A stretch of DNA of 25,624 nucleotides. Origin: Pseudomonadota bacterium. Lineage in GTDB: Bacteria; Pseudomonadota; Gammaproteobacteria; Burkholderiales; Gallionellaceae. A program made the position numbers and the translations under genes. How positions within the stretch are numbered: the stretch's first letter is position 1; the number at the start of each line of letters is the position of its first letter. The DNA lies in contig JAJZSA010000033.1 of assembly GCA_021822115.1 (NCBI GenBank), forward strand, positions 1-25,624, in the 5' to 3' direction. Shown piece after piece: positions 17,638 to 25,624 of the stretch. The notes below the pieces were generated by a model, which was not told the origin of the DNA, did not search any database, and saw only the letters and a list, made by a program, of their open reading frames with translations.

Positions 17638-18938
17638 GATGGCTGAGATTCTACCGGAGAACCGACGGGATCACGCGGTGCGAGGACCTTCGCAATCAGG
17701 GCTACGCTACGGCGCGTTGCGCCCTGATTGGCGGTAACAAAACGCAGGGCATTCTGACCCATGCTGACGAGTGCGGGATTGTCATGCGCCAGCAATAGAT
17801 TCAAGCGATTGATCAGTTCATGGGCATCTTGTATGCGCAACGCGGCATGACAATCTATGGCCAGTTCCGTGGCCTGACTGAAATTGAAGGTATGCGGTCC
17901 GATCAGTACGGGTTTGCCGCAGGCGGCGGCTTCGATCAGGTTCTGCCCGCCCAGCGGTAGCAGGCTGCCGCCGATGAAGGCGATATCGCAGGCGGCATAG
18001 TAGGCGAACATCTCGCCCATGCTGTCGCCCAACACGACTTGGGTTTCGGGGGCGATCGCTTCGTCGCGGCTGCGCCGCTGCATGCGCAGGCCATGCGATG
18101 AAATCAGCCGTGCGACATCCTCGAAGCGCTGCGGGTGGCGCGGTACGATCACGGTCAGCAGATCGGGGATGTCGGCGTGGTGCAGGGCGTCGAGCAATAA
18201 GACTTCCTCTCCCTCGCGCGTACTGGCGGCGAGGAACACCGGACGATGTTCATCGAAGCGAGCACGCAATTGTCGTCCCAGTTCCAATTGGGCGGCGGGC
18301 GGTTCGATGTCGTATTTCAGGTTACCCATCACCACGATATCCCGTTCACACAGCCTGTGCAGGCGGGATGCATCCTCTACTGTCTGTGCGGCGATGAGGT
18401 TTACAGCGTTGAGTCCATCGCGGGTCAGGTTGGGGAAGCGTGCATAGCGGCGAGCGGAGCGTTCGGACAGGCGCGCATTGAGTAACAGCAACGGGACATC
18501 GGTTCGTGCGCAAGCATGGACGAGATTGAACCAGACCTCGGTTTCCAGCAGCACACCGATCTGCGGCCGGAAATGCTTGAGGAAGCGGCGCACCGCGAAC
18601 GGGTAGTCATAGGGCAGATATACGCGCAGCACGTCGCTCCCATAAAGCTGTTCGCTCGCGGCGCGGCCGGTAGGCGTGGTATGGGTGAGCAGGATCTGGT
18701 GTTGCGGGTAACGTGCACGCAGTTCGCGCACCAAGGTGGCGGCTGCGCGGGTCTCGCCCACCGAGACGGTATGCAGCCAGAGCACGGGTTTTTCGCTACT
18801 TACGGCATAGCGCCCAAAACGCTCGCCGATGTGGCGCAGATATCCCGGCTGCTTGCGTGCACGCCATAGCAGGTGCAGCAGGGCATAGGGCAACAATAGC
18901 CACAGGGCGAACGTGTACCAGAAGCGAGGACTAGACAT
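17634..18938 (-). CDS. waaA: 3-deoxy-D-manno-octulosonic acid (Kdo) transferase
   Basis: WaaA (KdtA) transfers Kdo from CMP-Kdo to lipid IVA on the cytoplasmic face of the inner membrane, starting the LPS core. The 434-aa protein has an N-terminal membrane helix (about residues 8-25), the acceptor-activating Glu62 in [12 protein letters not shown], and GT-B fold segments such as [12 protein letters not shown] and [12 protein letters not shown]. The C-terminal donor site includes [33 protein letters not shown]. It overlaps waaC by 8 bases and rmlB by 4. Whether it adds one Kdo or two cannot be told from this sequence alone. Confidence 0.96.
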   Translation of the reverse strand: MSSPRFWYTFALWLLLPYALLHLLWRARKQPGYLRHIGERFGRYAVSSEKPVLWLHTVSVGETRAAATLVRELRARYPQHQILLTHTTPTGRAASEQLYGSDVLRVYLPYDYPFAVRRFLKHFRPQIGVLLETEVWFNLVHACARTDVPLLLLNARLSERSARRYARFPNLTRDGLNAVNLIAAQTVEDASRLHRLCERDIVVMGNLKYDIEPPAAQLELGRQLRARFDEHRPVFLAASTREGEEVLLLDALHHADIPDLLTVIVPRHPQRFEDVARLISSHGLRMQRRSRDEAIAPETQVVLGDSMGEMFAYYAACDIAFIGGSLLPLGGQNLIEAAACGKPVLIGPHTFNFSQATELAIDCHAALRIQDAHELINRLNLLLAHDNPALVSMGQNALRFVTANQGATRRSVALIAKVLAPRDPVGSPVESQPS

Positions 18939-19893
18939 GTAACCCCATGCGGGCCAGGTTTTCCAGAACGGAGGTCACGGCCGGTTGCTGCATCTTGCCG
19001 CCGAGGTTGATGGCGCGAGCGCCCGCATGCAGGCCGGTCAGTCCGGGGTCGGTGGCGGTGTAGAGGCCGATCGTCGGCACATCCAGCGCGGCGGCAAGAT
19101 GGCTGAGTCCGGTATCCACGCCTACTACCGCATGCGCACGCCCGAGCAGGGTCGCGGCTTCGGGCAGGCTCAAGCGCGGCGCCATCAGTGCATCTGGGAT
19201 CTGTGCGCACAGGCGTGCAGCGCGGGTCTGTTCGGCGGTACTGCCCCAGGGTAGCACTGCGCGCAGGCCGCGTTCATGCAGGGTGCGGCCTAATGCGATC
19301 CAGTTATTCTCCAGCCAGAGTTTATTGTCGCGGCTGGTGGCATGCAGGAACACGACATAGGGCGAGCTGCCCAGCCATGGCAGCTCAAGTGCAGGGACGG
19401 CAAGCCCATATACCGGTGGCCCGCTTACCTCGTAGCCGAGCGCCGCAGCGGCCAGCAAGCGGTTACGCTCCACTGCATGCAGCCGGCGGGGGACGGCGAA
19501 CTTGCGTTGGTAGAACAAGCTGGCGAGCGGTTCGCGCGCACTGCCCCAGTCATAGCCGCAACGCACGCCTCGCGCGCAGCGCGTAATCAAGGCGCTCTTC
19601 AGCAGCCCCTGGGAGTCGATCACCAGATCGTAGGGGAGGGTATGCAAGGTATGGCAGGCTTGACGCATCTCGTGGCGAGCGGCCAGCCAATTGTGGCGCC
19701 AGCGGCGTACAGCAACCGACAGCACCTGGCGTACACCGGGATGCAGTGCGGGCAGTGCGGCAAAACTTTCTTCCGCTACCCAATCAATGCGAGCGCCCGG
19801 GAAATGACGCAGGATATCGGTCACGGCCGGCAGGTTATGCAGCACATCGCCCATGGAAGAGGTCTTGACGAGCAGCAGTTCGGGTGCGTGCAT
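18931..19893 (-). CDS. waaC: LPS heptosyltransferase I
   Basis: WaaC adds the first L-glycero-D-manno-heptose to Kdo in the LPS inner core. The 320-aa GT9-family protein opens with MHAPELLLVKTSSMGDVLHNLPAV, typical of heptosyltransferase I, then IDWVAEESFAALPALHPGV and AVRRWRHNW. Further on are FLHATSRDNKLWLENNW and the donor-site segment HAVVGVDTGLSHLAAALDVPTIGLYTATDP. The start is set at the ATG at 19893 by family alignment; the frame is open 32 codons further, into the divergent promoter region, without family similarity. No strong ribosome site is visible. It heads the minus-strand operon; a weak TATCAT -10 candidate lies at 19928-19923 on that strand, without a clear -35. Confidence 0.95.
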   Translation of the reverse strand: MHAPELLLVKTSSMGDVLHNLPAVTDILRHFPGARIDWVAEESFAALPALHPGVRQVLSVAVRRWRHNWLAARHEMRQACHTLHTLPYDLVIDSQGLLKSALITRCARGVRCGYDWGSAREPLASLFYQRKFAVPRRLHAVERNRLLAAAALGYEVSGPPVYGLAVPALELPWLGSSPYVVFLHATSRDNKLWLENNWIALGRTLHERGLRAVLPWGSTAEQTRAARLCAQIPDALMAPRLSLPEAATLLGRAHAVVGVDTGLSHLAAALDVPTIGLYTATDPGLTGLHAGARAINLGGKMQQPAVTSVLENLARMGLHV

Positions 19894-19947
19894 GAGGGAA
19901 AAGGTGAAAACGCCGGGGCGCAATGATACACGAGCCGTCGAAGCGGC

Positions 19948-19977
19948 TTGACAGGGCCATGCGTGGACCCGTCTAAT
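19948..19977 (+). promoter_or_regulatory. Promoter of the EPS-associated MarR regulator
   Basis: A consensus TTGACA (19948-19953) is followed after 18 bases by TCTAAT (19972-19977), a strong sigma70-type pair. The expected start of transcription, about 19984, falls inside the 23-bp palindrome at 19980-20002. The divergent waaC gene starts about 55 bp to the left, so the two operons share a compact control region. Confidence 0.7.
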
Positions 19978-19979
19978 GC

Positions 19980-20002
19980 GTGCGTTCAATGATTGAACGC
20001 AC
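19980..20002. promoter_or_regulatory. 23-bp perfect palindrome, candidate operator
   Basis: Arms GTGCGTTCAAT (19980-19990) and ATTGAACGCAC (19992-20002) are exact reverse complements around a single central G. It covers the predicted transcription start and ends 4 bases before the ATG at 20007. Odd-centred palindromes of about 20 bp are typical sites for dimeric winged-helix regulators of the MarR type, so the adjacent regulator is the obvious candidate to bind it. The structure is seen; the binding is inferred. Confidence 0.7.
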
Positions 20003-20006
20003 CGAT

Positions 20007-20378
20007 ATGCTGGACGAAAACACCCATTACACCTTGCTCAAGATACTGGAAGACAATCCTGGAATATCCCAGCGTGATTTGGCCAAAAGGCTTGGGATCA
20101 GCTTGGGTAAGGTCAATTTCTGCCTGAAAGCGCTAGTCGAGAAGGGCAGCGTCAAAATCGACAATTTTCGCAAGAGCGACAACAAGTTGGGGTATGCCTA
20201 CTTACTTACACCCCACGGCATCGAGCAGAAAGCGCGTATGACGGTGGAGTTTTTGCAGATCAAGATGCAAGAGTATGAGCGGTTGAAGATAGAGATCGAA
20301 GAGTTGATGTGCTCGCTTCAGCAAGGCGAGGGGGCTCATGAGGGAATGAGGCTTCGCGAGTGTCAAAAAAATATATAG
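20007..20378 (+). CDS. MarR-family EPS-associated transcriptional regulator
   Basis: A 123-aa winged-helix protein. The N-terminal half, LLKILEDNPGISQRDLAKRLGISLGKVNFCLKALVEKGSVKIDNF, is a clear MarR-type helix-turn-helix and wing. LGYAYLLTPHGIEQKARMT follows, then a probable coiled coil (FLQIKMQEYERLKIEIEELM), presumably for dimerisation. This matches the small 'EPS-associated' MarR group often found at the head of polysaccharide loci, and it heads one here. I chose ATG at 20007 from the family start (MLDE) and because the promoter gives a roughly 23-base leader. In-frame GTG 19980 and ATG 19989 lie in the palindrome or at the transcript start, and none of the starts has a clear ribosome site. 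The last about 20 residues look non-conserved. Confidence 0.88.
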   Translation: MLDENTHYTLLKILEDNPGISQRDLAKRLGISLGKVNFCLKALVEKGSVKIDNFRKSDNKLGYAYLLTPHGIEQKARMTVEFLQIKMQEYERLKIEIEELMCSLQQGEGAHEGMRLRECQKNI

Positions 20379-20412
20379 ACCAATAAAGGGCGGAAAGAGG
20401 TAATGGATACAT

Positions 20413-20433
20413 ATAAAATGCGCGCCATTTTAT
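20413..20433. promoter_or_regulatory. Inverted repeat in the leader of manC
   Basis: ATAAAATG (20413-20420) and CATTTTAT (20426-20433) are perfect reverse complements around CGCGC. It lies in the 85-bp gap between the regulator gene and manC and overlaps a TATAAA (20412-20417) that could be a -10, although no good -35 is seen. It may be an operator for the polysaccharide genes or a small RNA hairpin. It does not share sequence with the 23-bp palindrome. Confidence 0.5.
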
Positions 20434-20463
20434 TGCGCAAAGTGTGAGGCAGTTGTTCTTATC

Positions 20464-21897
20464 ATGAAAAAGCTCATTCCAACAATCCTTTGCGGGGGCG
20501 CGGGCTCTCGCCTCTGGCCGGTCTCGCGGGAACAGCATCCCAAACCATTTATCCGACTTGAGGATGGGCAAAGCTTGTTGCAAAAAGCTTGGCTACGAGG
20601 AGTGATGCTGCCGGACGTGGTGGAAGTGTGCACAGTCAGTAACCGAGAATTCTTTTTCAAGACGGCTGACGATTATCAGGAAGTTGCGCCGGTTGTTGGT
20701 AAAGATATTTTCAATCGCTACATTCTTGAGCCTTTCGGTCGCAACACTGCTCCAGCCATAGCGGCGGCGGCGCTCCAGGTTGCTACGACGCATGGCGAAG
20801 ATGCTTGCCTGTTGGTGTTGGCGGCAGACCATCTCATCGCAGATCAGATGGCTTTTGCTGCGGCAGTCGAGGTGGCGATGAAGCTTGCGCAGCAAGGCAA
20901 GCTTGTAACTTTTGGTATCCATCCGGATCGTCCCGAGACGGGCTATGGCTATATCGAAGCCAATGGCAATGAGGTTGCGCGATTCGTGGAAAAGCCGGAT
21001 CTGGAGACGGCCAAGGACTATGTGGCTTCCGGACGATTCTTGTGGAACTCCGGTATGTTCTGTTTCCAGGCCGGGGTTATGTTGCAGGAGATGCGCCAGC
21101 ATTGCCCGGAGATCTTGGCAGCGACCGAAGTGAGCCTGAGTGCGTCGCGCAAGGCAGCAGGCGAAATGTCTTGCCAAGTCGAGCTGGATGGCAAAACCTT
21201 CGAAAAGGTGCCGGACGATTCGATCGACTATGCTGTCATGGAAAAGTCGAAGAATGTCGCGGTGGTGCCGTGCGATATCGGCTGGAGTGACATCGGTTCT
21301 TGGTCGGCGTTGGCTGAACTGACGGAAATGGATGCGGAGGGGAATCGAATCCAGGGGGAGGCGATCCTGCACGATGTGCGCAATTGCTATATCCAGAGTG
21401 GAGATCGGGTAATTGGCGCAGTGGGCGTGGAAGATCTGGTTATCGTGGATACGCCGGATGCCTTGCTGGTTGCTCATCGTGATCATGCGCAAGACGTCAA
21501 GCGTATTTATACCCGCCTTAAAGCCATGGATCATGAAGCGCATCGTCTGCATTCCATGGTGCATCGTCCTTGGGGTACCTATACCGTGCTGGAAGAGGGG
21601 ATGCATTTCAAGATCAAGCGGATCGAAGTCAAACCGGGTGCCAGCCTGAGTTTGCAGATGCACCATCATCGCAGTGAACACTGGATTGTCGTGAATGGCA
21701 TGGCGCGCGTGGTGAATGGAGAGCAAGAAATCTACGTGCAGACAAATGAGTCGACTTATATCCCGGCAGGGCATCGGCATCGCTTATCCAATCCGGGGTT
21801 GCTCCCTCTGGTGATGATAGAGGTGCAGAGCGGAGAGTATCTCGGTGAAGACGATATCGTCCGTTTTGAGGATCAATACGGAAGAACAGAACAATGA
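20464..21897 (+). CDS. manC: Bifunctional mannose-1-phosphate guanylyltransferase / mannose-6-phosphate isomerase
   Basis: ManC makes GDP-mannose from mannose-1-phosphate and GTP, and this two-domain type also interconverts fructose-6-P and mannose-6-P. The 477-aa protein begins with the guanylyltransferase signature [22 protein letters not shown] (residues 8-29), followed by [22 protein letters not shown] and FVEKPD. The C-terminal cupin isomerase domain has the metal-ligand cluster [10 protein letters not shown] (His400-402, Glu405, His406) and [14 protein letters not shown]. No close ribosome site precedes the ATG; a GAGG lies about 14 bases upstream, which is too far. The stop overlaps manB (ATGA). 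Base use is somewhat less GC-rich than in the rnf region. Confidence 0.96.
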   Translation: MKKLIPTILCGGAGSRLWPVSREQHPKPFIRLEDGQSLLQKAWLRGVMLPDVVEVCTVSNREFFFKTADDYQEVAPVVGKDIFNRYILEPFGRNTAPAIAAAALQVATTHGEDACLLVLAADHLIADQMAFAAAVEVAMKLAQQGKLVTFGIHPDRPETGYGYIEANGNEVARFVEKPDLETAKDYVASGRFLWNSGMFCFQAGVMLQEMRQHCPEILAATEVSLSASRKAAGEMSCQVELDGKTFEKVPDDSIDYAVMEKSKNVAVVPCDIGWSDIGSWSALAELTEMDAEGNRIQGEAILHDVRNCYIQSGDRVIGAVGVEDLVIVDTPDALLVAHRDHAQDVKRIYTRLKAMDHEAHRLHSMVHRPWGTYTVLEEGMHFKIKRIEVKPGASLSLQMHHHRSEHWIVVNGMARVVNGEQEIYVQTNESTYIPAGHRHRLSNPGLLPLVMIEVQSGEYLGEDDIVRFEDQYGRTEQ

Positions 21898-23264
21898 CAT
21901 TGACCTGTTTCAAGGCTTATGACATCCGCGGCAAGTTGGGTGACGAACTGAACGATGACATCGCATATCGAATCGGTCGTGCTTATGCCGAGCATCTCGG
22001 GGCGAAAAAAGTGGTGATTGGTGGCGATGTCCGACCAACCAGCGCAACACTCAAGCAGGCTCTGGCGAATGGCTTGATGGACAGTGGGGCGGATGTCATC
22101 GACATCGGCATGACCGGTACGGAAGAGATCTATTTCGCGGCTTTCCATCTGGACGTGGATGGCGGTATCGAAGTCACGGCCAGCCACAATCCCATGGATT
22201 ACAACGGCATGAAGCTGGTAGCGCGAGGTGCCGTGCCGATCAGCGGGGATACGGGTCTCAAATCCATTCAGGCATTAGCAGAAGCCAATGATTTCAAGCC
22301 AGTCGCCCTGCGTGGCAGCCTGACGCAATCTTCAATTCTCAAGCCTTTTGTTGATCATCTTCTGACTTATATCGAACCGACGGCACTGAAGCCGCTCAAG
22401 TTGGTGGTGAATGCCGGCAATGGCGCAGCCGGTCATGTGGTCGATGAGATGGAGCGCCGATTCCTGGCGCTGAACATTCCCATCACCTTCATCAAGGTGC
22501 ATCACCAACCGGATGGCACTTTCCCCAACGGTATCCCCAATCCCTTGTTGCCGGAGAATCGTGCCGCTACCAGTGAGGCCGTGCGGGAACATCGCGCAGA
22601 CATGGGAATCGCCTGGGATGGAGATTTCGACCGCTGTTTCCTGTTCGACGAGCAGGGCGAGTTCATCGAGGGCTATTACATCGTTGGTTTGCTCGCGGCG
22701 GCTTTCTTGTCCAAGCATCCGGGCGAAAAGATCATCCACGACCCACGCCTGACCTGGAACACCATCGAAGTAGTTAAGCGGTCGGGCGGTCTTCCTATCC
22801 AGTCCAAGACCGGACACGCCTTCATTAAGGAGCGCATGCGCGCAGAGAATGCCATCTATGGTGGTGAGATGAGCGCGCATCATTACTTCCGTGACTTCGC
22901 CTACTGTGACAGCGGCATGATTCCTTGGCTGTTGGTCGCAGAATTGATGTCGCGTAGCGGAAAAAGTCTCTCCGAAATGGTCGGCGAGCGCATTGCAGCC
23001 TATCCCTGCAGCGGAGAGATCAACTACCGCGTGCATGACGTCAAGCAGACAATTGAGCAAATCTTGCAAGCGTATCTGCCTGCGCATCCCAGCGTGGATC
23101 GCACTGACGGTGTGAGCGTGGAATTCGACGATTGGCGCTTCAATTTGCGCGGTTCGAATACCGAACCGGTATTGCGATTGAATGTTGAGGCGCGGGCTGA
23201 TATTGCTTTGATGCGGGAGCACACTGAAAAAATCGGCGTCCTCATTGAGCGCGCATCGCGATAG
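21894..23264 (+). CDS. manB: Phosphomannomutase
   Basis: ManB interconverts mannose-6-phosphate and mannose-1-phosphate, the step between the two activities of ManC. The 456-aa length fits the alpha-phosphohexomutase family. Visible are [11 protein letters not shown] at the N-terminus, the phosphoserine loop [11 protein letters not shown] with catalytic Ser97, the metal loop [13 protein letters not shown], the sugar-specificity region [13 protein letters not shown], and the phosphate-binding [15 protein letters not shown] near the end. [12 protein letters not shown] is typical of phosphomannomutase/phosphoglucomutase enzymes; phosphoglucomutase activity is possible as well. It is translationally coupled to manC. 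Confidence 0.95.
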   Translation: MTLTCFKAYDIRGKLGDELNDDIAYRIGRAYAEHLGAKKVVIGGDVRPTSATLKQALANGLMDSGADVIDIGMTGTEEIYFAAFHLDVDGGIEVTASHNPMDYNGMKLVARGAVPISGDTGLKSIQALAEANDFKPVALRGSLTQSSILKPFVDHLLTYIEPTALKPLKLVVNAGNGAAGHVVDEMERRFLALNIPITFIKVHHQPDGTFPNGIPNPLLPENRAATSEAVREHRADMGIAWDGDFDRCFLFDEQGEFIEGYYIVGLLAAAFLSKHPGEKIIHDPRLTWNTIEVVKRSGGLPIQSKTGHAFIKERMRAENAIYGGEMSAHHYFRDFAYCDSGMIPWLLVAELMSRSGKSLSEMVGERIAAYPCSGEINYRVHDVKQTIEQILQAYLPAHPSVDRTDGVSVEFDDWRFNLRGSNTEPVLRLNVEARADIALMREHTEKIGVLIERASR

Positions 23265-23303
23265 ATTAGATCGAACCGAATAACGATATAGAAGGCTGAG
23301 AAA

Positions 23304-24077
23304 ATGAAAGCAGTGATTCTGGCAGGTGGATTGGGAACCCGTATAAGCGAAGAGACTTCAGTTAGACCCAAGCCCATGGTGGAGATCGGCGGCAAACCGA
23401 TCCTTTGGCACATCATGAAAACTTATTCGGCTCATGGCATTCACGATTTCGTCATTTGCTGCGGTTATAAGGGCTATGTCATCAAGGAGTATTTTGCCAA
23501 CTATTTCCTGCACATGTCGGATGTGACCTTTGATATGGAGCATAACAAGATGGAAGTGCACCAGCGTTATGCAGAGCCGTGGAGGGTGACGCTGGTGGAT
23601 ACGGGTGATGAGACCATGACCGGCGGGCGGCTCAAGCGTGTAGCTGACTACGTGAAGGGCGAAGAGGCTTTCTGTTTCACTTATGGCGATGGCGTGGGTG
23701 ATGTGGATATCACCAAGCTGATCGCCTTCCACAAGGCACAAAAGGTGAAAGCCACCTTGACCGCAACCATTCCGCCAGGACGTTTTGGAGCGCTGGATAT
23801 GATGGGCGACAAGGTTAATAGTTTCAAAGAAAAACCTAAAGGCGACGGCGCCATGATCAATGGCGGCTTCTTTGTGTTGTCGCCGCAGGTCATCGATTAC
23901 ATCGCTGAAGACAAAACCATCTGGGAACGCGAACCGTTGGAGCGGTTAGCCGAAGAAGGGCAGCTTGCCGCCTATCAGCACAATGGCTTTTGGCAACCGA
24001 TGGATACCTTGCGCGACAAGAACCATCTGGAAGAATTGTGGCAAACAGGCAAGGCGCCGTGGAAGGTATGGGAATGA
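23304..24077 (+). CDS. rfbF: Glucose-1-phosphate cytidylyltransferase
   Basis: RfbF makes CDP-glucose from glucose-1-phosphate and CTP, the first step to CDP-linked 3,6-dideoxyhexoses (paratose, abequose, tyvelose, ascarylose). The 257-aa protein begins [39 protein letters not shown], which is diagnostic for this enzyme against RmlA. It continues with [26 protein letters not shown] and the C-terminal [25 protein letters not shown] ribosome site precedes the ATG. It follows manB after 39 bp and overlaps rfbG by 4 bases. Confidence 0.97.
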   Translation: MKAVILAGGLGTRISEETSVRPKPMVEIGGKPILWHIMKTYSAHGIHDFVICCGYKGYVIKEYFANYFLHMSDVTFDMEHNKMEVHQRYAEPWRVTLVDTGDETMTGGRLKRVADYVKGEEAFCFTYGDGVGDVDITKLIAFHKAQKVKATLTATIPPGRFGALDMMGDKVNSFKEKPKGDGAMINGGFFVLSPQVIDYIAEDKTIWEREPLERLAEEGQLAAYQHNGFWQPMDTLRDKNHLEELWQTGKAPWKVWE

Positions 24078-25138
24078 ACGCGGTATTCTGGCGCGGCAAG
24101 AAGGTCTTTCTGACCGGCCACACCGGCTTCAAGGGAAGCTGGCTGTCGTTATGGCTGCAACAAATGGGTGCGCAGGTGACAGGTTTCTCATTGCCGCCAC
24201 CGACGAATCCCAGTCTGTTCGAGGTAGCCAACGTCGCACAAGGCATGATCTCCCTCATCGGCGACATCCGCGATGGCGAGGTATTGAGCCGTGCGATGCG
24301 CGACGCGGCGCCCGATATCGTCATCCATATGGCGGCACAACCGTTAGTGCGCTACTCCTACGTCAATCCGGTCGAGACCTACTCCACCAACGTGATGGGT
24401 ACGGTGCATGTGCTCGAAGCAGTGCGCCAGACACCTTCGGTGCGCGCCGTGGTCAATGTCACCAGCGACAAGTGTTACGACAACAAGGAATGGGTGTGGG
24501 GCTACCGCGAGAACGAACCCATGGGTGGCTTCGACCCTTACAGCAACAGCAAGGGCTGTGCAGAGTTGGTGGCATCTGCTTATCGCAACTCGTTCTTCAA
24601 CCCGGCAAAATACAACGAGCACAAAGTGGCGCTGGCTTCGGTGCGCGCCGGCAACGTCATCGGCGGCGGTGACTGGGCGGCGGACCGGCTCATCCCGGAC
24701 ATCCTGCGTGCGATCAGCGCGGGTCAGCCGGTGGTCATCCGCAGCCCGCACGCCATTCGCCCTTGGCAGCACGTGCTGGAGCCATTGTCCGGCTATTTGC
24801 TGCTGGCGCAGCATTTGTACGAGCGCGGGGCTGAATTTGCCGAGGGTTGGAACTTCGGCCCCAATGACGAAGATGCCAAGCCCGTGCAATGGATCGTCGA
24901 GCGCCTCACGCAGCAATGGGGGGCGGGCGCGAGCTGGCAACTGGATGGTGGCGATCACCCACACGAAGCACACTACCTGAAGCTCGATTGCTCCAAGGCC
25001 AAAATGCGGCTGCACTGGCAGCCGCGCTGGCACCTTGAGCATACGCTGGAGATGATCGTCGCCTGGCAACGTGCCTGGCTGGCGAAAGAAGACATGCGCG
25101 GCTTCACCCTGCAACAGATCGAACAATATACAAAGTGA
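24074..25138 (+). CDS. rfbG: CDP-glucose 4,6-dehydratase
   Basis: RfbG converts CDP-glucose to CDP-4-keto-6-deoxyglucose using bound NAD+. The 354-aa extended SDR has [11 protein letters not shown] (residues 14-24), the active-site TSDKCYDN (130-137), and the Tyr156/Lys160 pair in [32 protein letters not shown] and [15 protein letters not shown] separate this enzyme from RmlB. The start is the ATG at 24074, overlapping the rfbF stop (ATGA); an in-frame ATG at 24068 is possible. The product is the branch point for CDP-deoxysugars and the substrate of the next gene, rfbH. Confidence 0.96.
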   Translation: MNAVFWRGKKVFLTGHTGFKGSWLSLWLQQMGAQVTGFSLPPPTNPSLFEVANVAQGMISLIGDIRDGEVLSRAMRDAAPDIVIHMAAQPLVRYSYVNPVETYSTNVMGTVHVLEAVRQTPSVRAVVNVTSDKCYDNKEWVWGYRENEPMGGFDPYSNSKGCAELVASAYRNSFFNPAKYNEHKVALASVRAGNVIGGGDWAADRLIPDILRAISAGQPVVIRSPHAIRPWQHVLEPLSGYLLLAQHLYERGAEFAEGWNFGPNDEDAKPVQWIVERLTQQWGAGASWQLDGGDHPHEAHYLKLDCSKAKMRLHWQPRWHLEHTLEMIVAWQRAWLAKEDMRGFTLQQIEQYTK

Positions 25139-25146
25139 GTAAAGAC

Positions 25147-25624
25147 ATGAGCACCAAAGAACAATTGCGCGCCCAGATCGCCGAACTCGTCCAGCAATAT
25201 GCCGACCAGGCCTATGCTCCCACCACATTCGAAGCGGGCAAGAATGTCGTGCCGCCTTCCGGCAAAGTGATGGGTGCGAAAGAACTGCAATTGATGGTGG
25301 AAGCGTCGCTCGACGGCTGGCTCACCACCGGCCGCTTCAATGATGCCTTCGAGAAGCGCCTCACCGAATTCCTCGGCGTCAAGCACGCCCTTACCACCAA
25401 CTCCGGTTCTTCGGCCAACCTGCTGGCATTCTCCGCGCTCACCTCGCACAAGTTGGGTGAGCGTGCCATCCAGCCCGGTGATGAAGTCATCTCGGTCGCG
25501 GCAGGTTTTCCCACCACGGTGAACCCCATCCTGCAATTCGGCGCCGTGCCGGTGTTCGTCGATGTGCAACTCGGTACCTACAACATCGATCCAGCCAAGA
25601 TCGAAGCGGCGATCAGCCCTAAGA
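25147..25624 (+). CDS. rfbH: CDP-6-deoxy-D-xylo-4-hexulose-3-dehydrase (E1), 3' end outside window
   Basis: The 5' part of the gene gives 159 residues before the window ends. RfbH is a PMP-dependent, [2Fe-2S] enzyme of the aminotransferase fold that removes the C3 hydroxyl of CDP-4-keto-6-deoxyglucose, committing the pathway to 3,6-dideoxyhexoses. Visible are [43 protein letters not shown] and the cofactor-phosphate segment [16 protein letters not shown], then [21 protein letters not shown]. The position after rfbF and rfbG supports RfbH rather than a general DegT/DnrJ aminotransferase. The deciding active-site His (in place of Lys) and the iron-sulfur cysteines are beyond the edge. It lies 8 bp after rfbG. 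Confidence 0.93.
   Translation, partial: MSTKEQLRAQIAELVQQYADQAYAPTTFEAGKNVVPPSGKVMGAKELQLMVEASLDGWLTTGRFNDAFEKRLTEFLGVKHALTTNSGSSANLLAFSALTSHKLGERAIQPGDEVISVAAGFPTTVNPILQFGAVPVFVDVQLGTYNIDPAKIEAAISPK

Noticed and set aside
19923..19953. Clear promoter for waaC on the minus strand
   Set aside because: TATCAT is a fair -10, but no -35 of reasonable quality lies at 16-19 bases, so it is mentioned only in the waaC entry.

Overview
The window is a gene-dense, high-GC stretch of a Gram-negative chromosome, with no gene-free interval over 300 bases. It carries LPS-core genes (waaA, waaC), a TolC-type outer-membrane protein, an RND pump and a six-gene Rnf complex. The protein sequences and the pcm-tolC-waaA neighbourhood suggest a betaproteobacterium, plausibly of the Nitrosomonadales/Gallionellaceae type. 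That placement is an inference from protein character, not a database result. I found no tRNA, rRNA, CRISPR array, transposase or insertion sequence.

Region 1 (1-7193, + strand) is an energy-metabolism block. After the tail of an unidentified gene come rnfC, rnfD, rnfG, rnfE and rnfA in the order CDGEA. All except the rnfD-rnfG junction are tightly spaced or overlapping. A 65-residue, one-helix, Cys/His-rich protein is translationally coupled to rnfA. PEP synthase (ppsA) follows 26 bp later. Rnf couples ferredoxin/NAD redox chemistry to ion movement across the inner membrane; PEP synthase starts gluconeogenesis from pyruvate.

Region 2 (7194-14244, + strand) is an export block. A TetR/CecR-like repressor with a repeat-rich promoter is coupled to a periplasmic adaptor that appears to lack the alpha-helical hairpin, followed by a 1025-residue RND permease. 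Then a PIMT-like methyltransferase with a substituted active-site loop has its own good sigma70 promoter. A TolC-family outer-membrane protein follows, with a promoter whose -10 is overlapped by a perfect AT-rich inverted repeat.

Region 3 (14251-19893, - strand) reads waaC-waaA-rmlB-rmlA-rmlC-rmlD. It joins inner-core LPS assembly (heptosyltransferase I, Kdo transferase) to the complete dTDP-L-rhamnose pathway. Every junction overlaps or nearly touches, so it is probably one operon. It converges on tolC with only 6 bp between the stop codons.

Region 4 (19948-25624, + strand) runs divergently from waaC. It opens with a MarR-type EPS-associated regulator behind a strong promoter and a 23-bp perfect palindrome. 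It continues with manC and manB (GDP-mannose) and rfbF, rfbG and rfbH (CDP-3,6-dideoxyhexose branch; rfbH is cut by the window end). Regions 3 and 4 together supply dTDP-rhamnose, GDP-mannose and CDP-deoxyhexose precursors for an O-antigen or exopolysaccharide. No glycosyltransferase for that polymer, flippase or polymerase is visible, so the locus should continue to the right.
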